A stretch of DNA of 64,000 bases from an uncultured Collinsella sp. (GTDB lineage Bacteria; Actinomycetota; Coriobacteriia; Coriobacteriales; Coriobacteriaceae): positions 30,091-94,090 of the forward strand of contig CAUFMG010000007.1 of assembly GCA_959026725.1 (NCBI GenBank), in the 5' to 3' direction. Position numbers and translations under genes: made by a program. The notes beneath the pieces were generated by a model. The model was not told the origin of the DNA. It was given only the letters and a program-made list of their open reading frames with translations, and ran no database searches. Below, piece by piece: positions 34,207 through 43,802 of the stretch (positions are counted from its first letter, which is position 1; each line of letters opens with the position of its first letter).

Positions 34207-36384
34207 TTAGGGGAGGAGCTTCATGGCGGCGTCGTGGGCGGCGCGCTCGCAGGTGTCGTCGAGGGGCTTGAGCGGCAGCAGGGCTGTGGCCTGCGCATCG
34301 CCGCGCCGCTCGAGGGCGTGCGCGATCAGCCAGTCAGCGAGTTCGGGGTTCTTGGGCAGCGCCGGGCCATGCAGGTACGTGCCGATGACACCCTTGTAGA
34401 TGATGCCCTCAAAGCCATCGTCGCCGTTGTTGCCGGTGCCCGCGACGACGGACGTTCCGAGCGGCGTTGCCTCCGCGTCGAGCAGGGTGCGACCCCCATG
34501 GTTCTCGAATCCCACAAAGGGCTCAGGTGCCAGATCGGTTTTGACGGCTACGTTGCCGATCAGGCGATCGGAGCCACGTACGGTTTCGGCGGCAATGACG
34601 CCCAGGCCCTCAATGCGATCGTCGCCCATGTAGTACGAACGGCCGAGCAGCTGATAGCTGCCACAGATGGCAAGCAGTGTGCCGCCGTCCTCAACATAGG
34701 CCGCGACCTTGTCTTTTTGAGCGAGCAATTCATGTGCCACAGCCAGCTGATCGCGGTCGGAGCCACCGCCCATCATGACGATGTCGGCGTCGGTGAGATC
34801 GAGCGTCTCGCCCATGCGGACCTCGTCCACGCGCGCGGGAATGCCGCGCCAGGCGCAGCGGCGCTCGAGGGCAATGACGTTGCCGCCGTCGCCATAGAGG
34901 TTAAGGGCATCGGGATACAGGTAGACGATGCGCAGCGGGCGCGAAAGCTCGACCGGCGCAATATCGGTGGGGACAGCGCTGCCATTGGCGCGTGTTACGG
35001 CGTGGGAGGTGACCGAGCTCGCATCGGCGCCCTTAAGCTCGTCGAGCTCCTTGACCAGTGGTGGGAAGGCCGTGTAGTTGGCGACGGCGTAGAAAGTATC
35101 GCCAGCCTCCTCGTCTGCCACGGCGCCGATCGCCTGCTCGATATTCGAGATGATGGCGGCGTCGATGCCGGCGTACTTCAGGCGTACCTGCATATCGTGC
35201 GCGCGCGTACCTCCGACAAAGGCGACAAGCCCTGGGGTATCGGCGATGCGCTCGAAGTCGACGTCGTAGATCCACGAGACATCGTGACCGTCGGCGTCGT
35301 TGTCGTTCAGGAAGAAGGCACAGAGCCTGCCGCCTGCCGTTTTAATGGACTGGATCTGGCGATCGAAGCCCACGGGATTTTTGGCCAGGTTTGCCTCGAC
35401 GGTACGGCCGGCGATCTCCCAGCGGCCCATGCGTCCGCCGGCGGGGACATAGGCATCGAGCGTGGGCTGCAGATGCGCCGCGTCTACGCCCAGCTCGCGC
35501 GCCGCAAAGAAGGCGGCGGCAACGTTGTAGACCATGTACAGGCCGTTGTAGCGCGTGGCGATGTGCGTTGTGGGTGCGTCGGTATCGGGTCCAAAGTTCA
35601 GGTCAAAGCCGTAGCCGTTGCAGGTGAGCTCAACGCCCGTCACGCGACGGACAAGCGCAGGGCGGGCCCAGCCGCACGAGGGGCAATGGTAGGCGCCGAG
35701 CTGGCCGTATTGCACGTAGTCATACTCCAGCGGCGCGTTGCACTGTGAGCAAAAACGTGAGTCGCTAATACGGTCGGACTCGGTGTTGGTGGCGCCGTCG
35801 ATGCCAAAGGCAATACTCGCGTTGGGAACGCGCGCGGCAATCGAGGCGCACAGCGGGTCGTCGGCGTTGTAGATAAGCGTTGTTGTCGGCGAGAGCTCCA
35901 ACGCATGGGCGATGACCTCCTGGGTGTGATCGATCTCGCCATAGCGATCCAGCTGGTCGCGGAACAGGTTGAGCAGCACGAAGTACGTCGGCTTGAGCTT
36001 GGGCAGAACGCGCACGGTGTAGAGCTCGTCGCACTCAAAGACGCCTACGCGCTTGCCGCTGCCGGCACGCTTAAGTCCGCTGCGTGCCTCGAGCAGCGCG
36101 CCCACCACGCCCGGCTCCATATTGTTACCGGCGCGGTTGCACACCACGGTGGCACCGCTGGCGGCAACGGCATCGGCGATCAGGTTCGAAGTAGTAGTCT
36201 TGCCATTAGTGCCGGTGATCACCACGCTGCGGTCGACAAGACTCGCCAGGTCGCTCAGCAACTCGGGGTTAATCTTCATGGCGATGCGGCCGGGGAGTAC
36301 GCCGCCCTGGCGCTTGAGGACGGAGCGCAGTCCCCAGCGAGCGATATCGCTCGAGGTGCAGGCAAGAGATGAGCGGAGGTTCAT
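34207..36384 (-). CDS. Fused MurT-GatD lipid II isoglutaminyl synthase
   Basis: A single 725-residue protein carrying both subunits that amidate the alpha-carboxyl of D-Glu in lipid II. Residues 1-440 are MurT: LPGRIAMKI, the P-loop VITGTNGKTTTSN (about 55-67), a Cys4 zinc ribbon (CSQC and CPSC, about 209-234) and a Mur ligase C-domain with FLNDNDADGHDVSWIYD. After a linker near 440-480, residues about 485-725 are GatD: NLYGDGGNVIAL, catalytic Cys in LLAICGSYQLLG and the catalytic His in IGTYLHGPALPKNPELAD. In Staphylococcus and Streptococcus these are two genes. The frame is continuous with no sign of error, so this is a natural fusion. Confidence 0.93.
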   Translation of the reverse strand: MNLRSSLACTSSDIARWGLRSVLKRQGGVLPGRIAMKINPELLSDLASLVDRSVVITGTNGKTTTSNLIADAVAASGATVVCNRAGNNMEPGVVGALLEARSGLKRAGSGKRVGVFECDELYTVRVLPKLKPTYFVLLNLFRDQLDRYGEIDHTQEVIAHALELSPTTTLIYNADDPLCASIAARVPNASIAFGIDGATNTESDRISDSRFCSQCNAPLEYDYVQYGQLGAYHCPSCGWARPALVRRVTGVELTCNGYGFDLNFGPDTDAPTTHIATRYNGLYMVYNVAAAFFAARELGVDAAHLQPTLDAYVPAGGRMGRWEIAGRTVEANLAKNPVGFDRQIQSIKTAGGRLCAFFLNDNDADGHDVSWIYDVDFERIADTPGLVAFVGGTRAHDMQVRLKYAGIDAAIISNIEQAIGAVADEEAGDTFYAVANYTAFPPLVKELDELKGADASSVTSHAVTRANGSAVPTDIAPVELSRPLRIVYLYPDALNLYGDGGNVIALERRCAWRGIPARVDEVRMGETLDLTDADIVMMGGGSDRDQLAVAHELLAQKDKVAAYVEDGGTLLAICGSYQLLGRSYYMGDDRIEGLGVIAAETVRGSDRLIGNVAVKTDLAPEPFVGFENHGGRTLLDAEATPLGTSVVAGTGNNGDDGFEGIIYKGVIGTYLHGPALPKNPELADWLIAHALERRGDAQATALLPLKPLDDTCERAAHDAAMKLLP

Positions 36385-36429
36385 GAAACCGTTCCTAACG
36401 TAAACGACATGGTCGGGTCGAGTGCGTCA

Positions 36430-37473
36430 CTAAAATCCGTAGCGGCGCGCAAATTCCTGGGCAAGCTGCGACACGTCTTCGCAGGTATTGGCCCAGGGGG
36501 CAAAGTCGGGAGTATCCGAGATAATGCCGTCCGCTTCCCAAACGGCCTGGTGCGAAAGATCCCAGGGATCGCGTGGCTCGGGCCGGCAAGGAAGGTACGG
36601 TGTCTGGTACATGGGATTCAGCAAGAAGAACGCGCCGCCCTCGCAGCGGTTAGCGAACTCACGCAGCGCACGCGCCGCCGGACGCATCTTGTTCGTTTTG
36701 AACAAGAGGATGGTGCGGGCGAGCAGGTACCAGGGGGAGTTCTCGAGTGCATCGGCCCCCATCTGTTCCTCGAGCTGGTGAGCCAGGGCAAAAAAGCCGT
36801 CCTGGTCTTCCAGGCGAGCGAGGGCGAGCAACACGGTGCCGGCAGCTCGGGTGGGATAGCCTTCTGCCTTAAGGACGCGGCGGGCGTAGTTGGCAGCGGC
36901 GCGGTAGCGGGCGCTCGCCATGCACAGCTGCGAGATGGCCTCGAGCGTGTGGAGCCACCCGATTAGAGCCGGCTCGCTCACGGTAAGGTCTGCTGCGGTG
37001 ACACCGTCGGCCAAAACATTGTTGGCCCAGTAGTGTGGGGCCTCCATATCGAACCCGGGCACACTTTGTTGCAGGTAATCGGCCGTGGTCGCCTCGAGTT
37101 TCATCAGGTCGCCCAGGCAGGCGTCAACGGGCGTGTCGGCCAGGATGATGGCGAGCAGCTGCGCGTCGACGGCCAGTGCATCGACGCGGACAATCTTGAG
37201 CAGCTCATCGCGCATATCGTCGAACAGGCGATTGCGCGTCTGCTCAAACTCCTCGTCGCTGCCCATGTCCTCGATGCGATGGAGCTCGTCGAGCAGGTGG
37301 CGATGAACACCGGCATAGGACAGCAGCGCCTGGGCATGCTCGGACTGCGCGTACTTTTGGGGATTCGCACTCATGTCGTTATGGACAAGCTCGCGTGCTG
37401 CATCGGTGAGCTCGGGGTGCGACGCCAGATAGGTGCGCTCCAAGTAGGCGGGGATGTAGACGCTCGGATCCAT
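36430..37473 (-). CDS. Helical-repeat protein of unknown function (paralogue B)
   Basis: A 347-residue soluble, almost wholly helical protein with TPR-like A/Y/L spacing (RYRAAANYARRVLKAEGYP, LLARTILLFKTNKMRPAARA). Its last 140 residues align by layout with the preceding gene product (ANRCEGGAFFLLN here, ARSCPHAAEALYF there), so the two look like paralogues. The start overlaps the previous stop (TGATG). It is followed 45 bases later by murT-gatD, suggesting a three-gene operon. No enzymatic motif is seen. Confidence 0.7.
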   Translation of the reverse strand: MDPSVYIPAYLERTYLASHPELTDAARELVHNDMSANPQKYAQSEHAQALLSYAGVHRHLLDELHRIEDMGSDEEFEQTRNRLFDDMRDELLKIVRVDALAVDAQLLAIILADTPVDACLGDLMKLEATTADYLQQSVPGFDMEAPHYWANNVLADGVTAADLTVSEPALIGWLHTLEAISQLCMASARYRAAANYARRVLKAEGYPTRAAGTVLLALARLEDQDGFFALAHQLEEQMGADALENSPWYLLARTILLFKTNKMRPAARALREFANRCEGGAFFLLNPMYQTPYLPCRPEPRDPWDLSHQAVWEADGIISDTPDFAPWANTCEDVSQLAQEFARRYGF

Positions 37474-38549
37474 CAGAGGTCCCCTCCCTTAAATGGAAGC
37501 CCCTGCTCGGCTGCACGCAGGATGCGCTCGTCGATCTGGGAGCGCACGATGTCGTTGGTGGCGACCCAGGCGGCAAAGCTGGCGTTGTCGGGCGCGCCCA
37601 GGCCCTCCTGTAGCACCGGCGTCGCCTCGGACAGGGCAAGGACGAGCTCATCGGTGGAGCCCACGCCCACGTTGACGCGGGCATAGACGCCATCGGGAAA
37701 CTCGGTTTGGAAGTAGAGCGCCTCGGCTGCGTGCGGGCACGAGCGCGCAAGGATGCGCAGGTAGTGTTCGGCGCCCTCGTAATCCAGCTCGCGCCAGGCA
37801 GCGCTCATCAGCGCGATGAGCGTCCACGGGTCCAAGTTGCGTTCCGCATCCTTGGGACGACGGCGCAGCGGCGTGTTGGCAAGATAGGGGACGGAGTGGG
37901 CAGAGCGAAAGCGCTTGAGCTCCTCAGCGGGGTATTCGAGCTTTGCCATGGCGAGCATTGCGGTGTGGCGGACGCCGGCAGGATCGTTGGGCGCAAAGTC
38001 CAAGCTGCGATTTGCGGCTTCGAGCGACATGCGGTAGCGGCCGCTAATGAGCGCGCGCGATGCCAAGGCGGCAAGCCAGCGCAGGTAGGGACGGCGGGTC
38101 AGGTCGCCTGCGGCCTCGCGCTCGTAGGGGTCCTGCGCCGAGGCAATCTTGAGCGCCAGATCGTGCTCCACCTCGTCGCACTTGGACACCAGATATTGCA
38201 CGTATTCCTCGTTGGATTCGGCGGTGAGCGCCGTCAGCATGCGCTGGGCATCCCAGTTGGCCGGATCGAGCGCGGCTGCCTCGCGGAGCATGTTCTCGGC
38301 CGCGGCTTCTTCTTGCTCAGCTTGGGCATCGTCGGGGATAAAGGGGATGCGGTAGTCGACAGCCTCGACCACCTTGGCAATGAGGTGCCCGGCGCGGTCG
38401 CGGTCGTGCACGATGAGCGGTGCGGGGTTGCGGGTGAATTGTTCCATCAGACGCTCTACGGCAGCACCGTCGGTGAGCGGGATATTGTCGCGGCGCAAGG
38501 CCTCAAGAACGAGGCGATGGCAATCCTCTTGAATGGGATCGAATGCCAT
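37473..38549 (-). CDS. Helical-repeat protein of unknown function (paralogue A)
   Basis: A 358-residue soluble protein. The start at 38549 (MAFDPIQEDCHRLVLEAL) was chosen because AAAGGAGG is 5 bases upstream. TPR-like repeats are visible around residues 90-110 (MLREAAALDPANWDAQRML), 180-200 and 255-275 (DYEGAEHYLRILARSCPHA). It is the first gene of the probable operon ending in murT-gatD. It may be a scaffold, but no function can be assigned. Confidence 0.7.
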   Translation of the reverse strand: MAFDPIQEDCHRLVLEALRRDNIPLTDGAAVERLMEQFTRNPAPLIVHDRDRAGHLIAKVVEAVDYRIPFIPDDAQAEQEEAAAENMLREAAALDPANWDAQRMLTALTAESNEEYVQYLVSKCDEVEHDLALKIASAQDPYEREAAGDLTRRPYLRWLAALASRALISGRYRMSLEAANRSLDFAPNDPAGVRHTAMLAMAKLEYPAEELKRFRSAHSVPYLANTPLRRRPKDAERNLDPWTLIALMSAAWRELDYEGAEHYLRILARSCPHAAEALYFQTEFPDGVYARVNVGVGSTDELVLALSEATPVLQEGLGAPDNASFAAWVATNDIVRSQIDERILRAAEQGLPFKGGDL

Positions 38550-39049
38550 GGGGCCTCCTTTGCTGCGGTTAGGGTTCAAATGTTTCTATATAAGGTTCTA
38601 GTTTACCCGCATGTGGCACACCGGGGGTGCCGCACTTGGACTTGCACCTTTGCACCACGAAGACGGATGTCGCACAAATGTCGGCACCTTGGACGACCGA
38701 GTGGTATCACGGTGCCGCAAACGGTCGATTTTTGGCGGCGAACGGTGCATATTTTGGAGGGGCACCGTCCTGCCCGGGATATGTGGTCAACCTTGATAAA
38801 ACGTTTGCCCAGCTTGGGAGTATGAATGCCGCACAAGGGTCTTCAGGGATAGAAAAAACGTTTCATCATTGGCGGCTTTAGGTGAATAACTGACCAACCA
38901 GAACGGTAAAATAGTGTTTGTCTGAGCGTTGAGACGTTTAGACATCGCGCATTGTCATCGCCGGCAACGCGCAAACCGGTCCTAACGGAGCCAATTGGGT
39001 GCTCCGTTATATACGCAAGTCTAAGAGGGGCTTGTTTAGGAGGCACAGT
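38550..39049. other. 500-base divergent intergenic region
   Basis: It must contain promoters for the minus-strand operon and the plus-strand dehydrogenase. A TAAAAT box lies near 38909, and a hairpin TAACGGAGC/GCTCCGTTA near 38983-39009 precedes the dehydrogenase start. Small open frames between 38611 and 38881 have no start signal or recognisable product. Confidence 0.5.
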
Positions 39050-40273
39050 ATGGGACGTTTTACCAATCCTCGCGATCTGTACTTTGGTGAGGGCGCTCGC
39101 CACGAGGTGAAGAACCTCAAGGGCAAGAAGGCCATCATCGTTTCTGGCGGCAGCTCTATGCGCCGCGGCGGGTTCCTGCAGGACGTCGAGAACGACCTTA
39201 AGGAAGGCGGCTTCGAGGTCAAGCTGTTCGAGGGCGTCGAGTCCGACCCGTCCATCGAGACGGTCATGAAGGGCGCCGAGGCCATGCGCGAGTTCGAGCC
39301 CGACTGGATTATCGCCATCGGTGGCGGCTCGCCCATCGATGCCGCTAAGGCCATGTGGGTCTTCTACGAGTATCCCGAGGAGTCCTTCGATAACATCATC
39401 CAGCCGTTCAGCTTCCCCGAGCTGCGTCAGAAGGCTCATTTCTGCGCCATCTCCTCTACCTCCGGCACCGCTACCGAGGTCACCGCGTTCTCCGTCATTA
39501 CCGACTACGCCAAGGGCATCAAGTACCCGCTGGCCGACTTCAACATCACCCCTGATGTCGCCATCGTCGACCCCGAGCTCACCTACACCATGCCCGCCAA
39601 GCTGTGCGCTCACACCGGCATGGATGCTCTGACCCACTGTATGGAGGCCTACGTTTCCACCTTCGCCTCTATGTTCACCGACGCCAACGCTCTGCACGGC
39701 ATCCGCGAGATCGTCGAGTGGCTGCCCAAGTCCTATGCTGGCGACCATGAGGCCCGTCAGCACATGCACGAGGCTCAGTGCATCGCCGGTATCGCCTTCT
39801 CCTCGGGCCTGCTCGGCATCGTTCACTCCATGGCTCACAAGACCGGTGCTGCCTTCGAGAATGGCCACATCATCCACGGTGCCGCTAACGCCATGTACCT
39901 GGGCAAGGTCATCCAGTGGAACTCCAAGGATCCCCGTGCTGCCGAGCGTTACGCTTATGTGGCCAAGGAGATCCTGCACCTTCCCGGCGAGACCAACGAG
40001 GAGCTCATCGCTGCGCTCGTCCAGAAGATTCGCGACCTCAACGACCAGCTCAACATTCCGCAGTCCATCAAGGATTACGCGAATGGTGGCGTGAAGGTCG
40101 ACGCCGAGAACCCGCAGATGGTTTCCGAGGAGGAGTTCCTCGCCAAGCTGCCCGAGATCGCCGCGAACGCCGAGCAGGACGCCTGCACGCCCGAGAACCC
40201 GCGTGAGACCAAGGCTGCTGACTTCGAGAAGATCCTCAAAGCCTGCTACTACGACACCGACATCGATTTCTAA
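39050..40273 (+). CDS. Iron-containing alcohol dehydrogenase
   Basis: A 407-residue group III (iron) alcohol dehydrogenase. The NAD(P) loop GGGSPIDAAKAM is near residue 96; SSTSGTATEVTAFSVIT and the metal-binding region MAHKTGAAFENGHIIHGAANA with its His residues are visible. It most resembles the butanol-dehydrogenase subgroup that reduces aldehydes in fermentation. ATG 39050 follows TAGGAGG. A terminator separates it from the next dehydrogenase. Confidence 0.92.
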   Translation: MGRFTNPRDLYFGEGARHEVKNLKGKKAIIVSGGSSMRRGGFLQDVENDLKEGGFEVKLFEGVESDPSIETVMKGAEAMREFEPDWIIAIGGGSPIDAAKAMWVFYEYPEESFDNIIQPFSFPELRQKAHFCAISSTSGTATEVTAFSVITDYAKGIKYPLADFNITPDVAIVDPELTYTMPAKLCAHTGMDALTHCMEAYVSTFASMFTDANALHGIREIVEWLPKSYAGDHEARQHMHEAQCIAGIAFSSGLLGIVHSMAHKTGAAFENGHIIHGAANAMYLGKVIQWNSKDPRAAERYAYVAKEILHLPGETNEELIAALVQKIRDLNDQLNIPQSIKDYANGGVKVDAENPQMVSEEEFLAKLPEIAANAEQDACTPENPRETKAADFEKILKACYYDTDIDF

Positions 40274-40294
40274 TCGACTCTTGTTATCGTAACG

Positions 40295-40333
40295 AGGGGC
40301 TCCGCACGTATCTGTACGGAGCCCCTTTCTTTT
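40295..40333 (+). terminator. Terminator behind the first dehydrogenase
   Basis: AGGGGCTCCG / CGGAGCCCCT with inner AC/GT pairing is followed by TTCTTTTTTC. Confidence 0.88.
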
Positions 40334-40356
40334 TTCTTTTAGAGAATGGGATAGTT

Positions 40357-41457
40357 ATGGCTGCAATTTTCAATAGCCCCAGCAAGTACATCCAGGGTCC
40401 GGACGAGCTCGCCAAGCTCGGCTCCTATGTCGAGCCGCTCGGCGCTAAGGCCCTCGTCATCGTGACGCCTTCGGGCAAGAAGCGCGTCGGTGCCAAGATC
40501 GAGGGCGGCTTTGCCGAGGCTAAGGCCGAGCTGCTGTTTGAGGACTTTAACGGCGAGTGCTCCAAGGGCGAGGTCGATCGCCTGGTTGCGCTCGCTCGCG
40601 ACAACGGTTGCGACATCATCGTCGGCGTCGGTGGCGGCAAGATCCTCGACACCGCGAAGGCCGTCGCCTATTACCTGGAGTCCCCGGTTATCATTTGCCC
40701 CACCATTGCTTCGACCGATGCACCGTGCTCGGCGCTTTCGGTGCTCTATACCGATGACGGCCAGTTCGACAAATACCTCTTCCTTAAGGCAAACCCCAAT
40801 ATCGTCCTTATGGATACGACGGTTATCGCGGCGAGCCCGGTGCGCCTGACGGTTTCCGGTATGGGCGATGCGCTCGCAACCTACTTCGAGGCCCAGGCGA
40901 CGCACGATGCCGACGGCGGCACCTGCGCTGGCGGCAAGGGCAGCATGGCTGGTCTGGCGCTCGCCAAGCTCTGCTACGAGACGCTTATGGCCGATGGCGT
41001 CAAGGCCAAGGTTGCGCTGGAGAAGGGTGCGCTCACGCCTGCCGTCGAGCACATCATCGAGGCCAATACGCTGCTTTCGGGCATTGGCTTTGAGAGCTCA
41101 GGCCTTGCTGCTGCTCATGCCATCCACAATGGCCTGACGATGCTGCCCGAGTGCCACGGCATGTATCACGGCGAGAAGGTCGCCTTTGGCACCATCGTCC
41201 AGCTGGTACTCGAGGATGCTCCGACTGAGAAACTCGAGGAAGTCTTGGGCTTCTGCATTGAGCTGGGCCTGCCGGTCACGATGAAGGAGCTTGGCGTTGC
41301 CGAGCTTACGCGCGAGCAGGCCATGATTGTTGCCGAGGCCGCCTGCGCGCCCGATGACACTATGTGCAACATGCCGTTTGAGGTGACGCCCGAGATGGTC
41401 GCAAACGCCATCCTGGGTGCCGACGCGCTGGGCCACTACTATCTCATGGATGAGTAA
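40357..41457 (+). CDS. gldA: Glycerol dehydrogenase-like iron-family enzyme
   Basis: A 366-residue NAD-dependent polyol dehydrogenase. Diagnostic: KYIQGPDELAKLGSYVEPLG at the start, the nucleotide loop VGVGGGKILDTAKA near residue 92, metal-binding Asp in MGDALATYFEAQA near 170, and the two metal His residues in GLAAAHAIHNG and CHGMYHGEKVAFG. It oxidises glycerol to dihydroxyacetone or acts in reverse. Confidence 0.9.
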   Translation: MAAIFNSPSKYIQGPDELAKLGSYVEPLGAKALVIVTPSGKKRVGAKIEGGFAEAKAELLFEDFNGECSKGEVDRLVALARDNGCDIIVGVGGGKILDTAKAVAYYLESPVIICPTIASTDAPCSALSVLYTDDGQFDKYLFLKANPNIVLMDTTVIAASPVRLTVSGMGDALATYFEAQATHDADGGTCAGGKGSMAGLALAKLCYETLMADGVKAKVALEKGALTPAVEHIIEANTLLSGIGFESSGLAAAHAIHNGLTMLPECHGMYHGEKVAFGTIVQLVLEDAPTEKLEEVLGFCIELGLPVTMKELGVAELTREQAMIVAEAACAPDDTMCNMPFEVTPEMVANAILGADALGHYYLMDE

Positions 41458-41470
41458 ATCAAGCTAAGGA

Positions 41471-41505
41471 AGGGGCAAAGCCGGCAGACGGCTTTGCCCC
41501 TTTTT
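41471..41505 (+). terminator. Terminator behind gldA
   Basis: A 12-bp stem AGGGGCAAAGCC / GGCTTTGCCCCT with a T run. A second hairpin GGTGCAAAG/CTTTGCACC follows at 41511-41539, in the leader of the next gene. Confidence 0.88.
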
Positions 41506-41570
41506 GCTATGGTGCAAAGGGGTCAGGTTGCTTTGCACCAATTGTCGTTGATGAAAGGGCGGATTCTCGT

Positions 41571-42638
41571 ATGGCGCTTCCCATGGTTTATGGCGGTCCC
41601 GGACGATATGTTCAGGGGCCGGGTGAGCTCTCGCGTCAGGGCAGGTATTTGTCATGGTTGGGCTGCGCTGCCTATGTCTTGTTTGACCAGGGCACCGAGG
41701 ATCGGCTGTGCAGGCAGATCGTCGATGGATTTCTGGATGAAGATCTAAGCGAGCCGTTCTTTAAGATTTACAACGGTCCGTGTACGGAAGATGCCGTTGT
41801 CGAAATGGCCAAGGAAGCCCGGGCCGAGTATTGCGACATGGTGGTGGGCATTGGCGGCGGCAAGATGCTCGATATCGCCAAGGCCGTTGCGTTTTATGCC
41901 GAGTTGCCGTTGTGCGTATGTCCCACGGCGGCGTCGATGGACGGTCCGTGCAGCGCGATTTCGGTGCTGTATCACGAGGATGGGTCGTTCGACCGCTACC
42001 TGATGCTCGAGAAGAATCCAGACTTGGTCGTGGGCGATACCAACGTGGTCGCGGCGGCCCCGCTGCGTATGACGGTCGCTGGTATGGGCGATGCGCTGGC
42101 AACGTATTTCGAGGCGCGTTCGTGCGCCGCGGCGCACGGCGCCAACGAGCACGGTGGCGCGCCGGGGCACTTGGCCTTGGTTGCGGCTCGTGCCTGCTAT
42201 GACACACTCATGGAGTGCGGCGTCGCTGCCAAGCGCGATCTCAAAAAGGGCCGTATATCGCCGGCGGTTGAGCGCCTGATCGAGTGCAATATTCTGCTCT
42301 CGGGTGTTGGCTTTGAGAGCGGTGGCCTAGCGCTTGCCCATGCCATCGCCAACGGCCTGACGATTCTGCCCGAGTGCAAGGCCATGCATGGTGAGGCCGT
42401 AGCGTTTGGTCTGGTGGTCCAGCTTCGTCTGGAGCGTGCGCCCGAGCTTGAACAGGTGCTCGAGTTTTGTCGGCGCGTCGGCCTACCGACGACGCTTGAG
42501 GAGCTGGGCCTTGGTGAGATCTCGGAAGCCGATCTGCTGGCCGTTGCGAATGCTGCCTTCCAAAACGAGCGAAATATGGCCAACGAACAGACAAAGGTGA
42601 CCAGACAAAAACTCGTCGAGCTCATGCGCGCTGAGTAG
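41571..42638 (+). CDS. Second GldA-like iron-family dehydrogenase
   Basis: A 355-residue paralogue of the preceding gene product with the same landmarks: VYGGPGRYVQGPGELSRQG, VGIGGGKMLDIAKA, MGDALATYFEAR, and metal His in LALAHAIANG and ECKAMHGEAVAFG. The loop between the last two His is two residues shorter than in the neighbour, and the C-terminus is a Lys/Gln-rich tail. The substrate is unknown and may not be glycerol. It is convergent with the following minus-strand gene. Confidence 0.87.
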   Translation: MALPMVYGGPGRYVQGPGELSRQGRYLSWLGCAAYVLFDQGTEDRLCRQIVDGFLDEDLSEPFFKIYNGPCTEDAVVEMAKEARAEYCDMVVGIGGGKMLDIAKAVAFYAELPLCVCPTAASMDGPCSAISVLYHEDGSFDRYLMLEKNPDLVVGDTNVVAAAPLRMTVAGMGDALATYFEARSCAAAHGANEHGGAPGHLALVAARACYDTLMECGVAAKRDLKKGRISPAVERLIECNILLSGVGFESGGLALAHAIANGLTILPECKAMHGEAVAFGLVVQLRLERAPELEQVLEFCRRVGLPTTLEELGLGEISEADLLAVANAAFQNERNMANEQTKVTRQKLVELMRAE

Positions 42639-42643
42639 GGAAG

Positions 42644-42681
42644 AAGGCGGGGCAGACCTGCGATGAGGTCTGCCCCGCCTT
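42644..42681. terminator. Bidirectional terminator between convergent genes
   Basis: A perfect 15-bp stem AAGGCGGGGCAGACC / GGTCTGCCCCGCCTT. Both flanks are pyrimidine- or purine-rich as expected for a shared terminator. Confidence 0.85.
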
Positions 42682-42688
42682 CGCTTGT

Positions 42689-43645
42689 TTACAGCTCGCA
42701 GACGTTCTGTGCGCGGCCCTCGACATAGGCGATAACGTTATCGAACTCAATCTTCGCGCGGCGCTCCATGGCCTCGTGCGTAAGGAATGCAACATGCGGT
42801 GTGAAGATGCAGTTCTTGGCGTTGACGAGCGCGTAGTCGGCAGGAATCGGCGGCTCCATATCAAAGACGTCGATGCCGGCACCGGCGAGCTTGTCGTCGT
42901 TGAGCGCCTGGGCGAGGGCATCGTTATCCACGATGGCGCCGCGAGCGCAGTTGATAAAGACGGCTCCGTCTTTCATCTGAGCGAACTGCTCGGCGCCAAA
43001 GGACTTGCGCGTGGCGTCGTTATTGGGCAGGTGCAGGCTCACGATATCGGACTCGGCAAGCAGCTGCTCGAGCGAGACCTGCTCAATGCCGGCCTCGGCG
43101 GCTTCCGCGTGCTCGTGGCGCGCATAGCCCAGCACGCGGGCGCCAAAGGCCTTAAAGAGACGACCCGTGGCGCAGCCGATTTTGCCGCAACCCACGATGC
43201 CGACGGTCTTGCCGCAGATCTCGGTGCCCATAAGACCGGCGCTCGTCTTGCCGGCACGAACGGCGGCGTCGGCAGTGCCCACCTTGCGGAGCACATCGAT
43301 GGTAAGGCCAGGGGTGAGCTCGGCCACCGAAACGTCGGAGTAGCCGGCACAGTTGCGTACCTCAACACCGCGCTCGCGGCAGGCGGAAAGCCCCACGTGG
43401 TCGATGCCGGTAAAGGCGACGGCGATCATCTTGAGCGCGCTGGCGCCGGCGACGACCTCGGCAGGGTAGGGGTTGTTGGCGATCATGACGACCTCGGCGC
43501 CCTCGCTGCGGCGGGCGAGCTCGGCCGGATCGGTGGTCTTGGTGTCAAAGTAGACAAACTCGTGACCGTCTTCCTTGAGCGGTGCGGCAAGCTCGTCGAT
43601 GGTCTGCGTGGGTACGCCTAGCGGCTCGAGCAGTGCAATCCTCAT
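42689..43645 (-). CDS. D-2-hydroxyacid dehydrogenase (NAD-dependent)
   Basis: A 318-residue enzyme of the formate/glycerate dehydrogenase family. The Rossmann loop VGIVGCGKIGCATGRLF is near residue 147. The substrate Arg lies in FINCARGAIVDNDALAQAL, the Glu in the AGIDVFDMEPP loop, and the catalytic His in TPHVAFLTHEA. Possible substrates include hydroxypyruvate, glyoxylate or a branched 2-oxoacid; sequence alone does not decide. Confidence 0.88.
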   Translation of the reverse strand: MRIALLEPLGVPTQTIDELAAPLKEDGHEFVYFDTKTTDPAELARRSEGAEVVMIANNPYPAEVVAGASALKMIAVAFTGIDHVGLSACRERGVEVRNCAGYSDVSVAELTPGLTIDVLRKVGTADAAVRAGKTSAGLMGTEICGKTVGIVGCGKIGCATGRLFKAFGARVLGYARHEHAEAAEAGIEQVSLEQLLAESDIVSLHLPNNDATRKSFGAEQFAQMKDGAVFINCARGAIVDNDALAQALNDDKLAGAGIDVFDMEPPIPADYALVNAKNCIFTPHVAFLTHEAMERRAKIEFDNVIAYVEGRAQNVCEL

Positions 43646-43802
43646 CTATGGGCTCCTCTGTATAAACCTATTCGGTAGGGCTGGTATTAGATTGTAGGGT
43701 TCTTTGTCGCCAAAGGTACTCTGCATGTAATTTGGCCGAGGTGTGAGCTGTTAGCGTATCATTATCTATCGCTTGTTTGCACTGCTCAGGGAGGGGCCGC
43801 GC

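Noticed and set aside
38627..38881. 84-codon frame in the dehydrogenase upstream region
   Set aside because: No RBS, no recognised domain, and it lies in a divergent promoter region.
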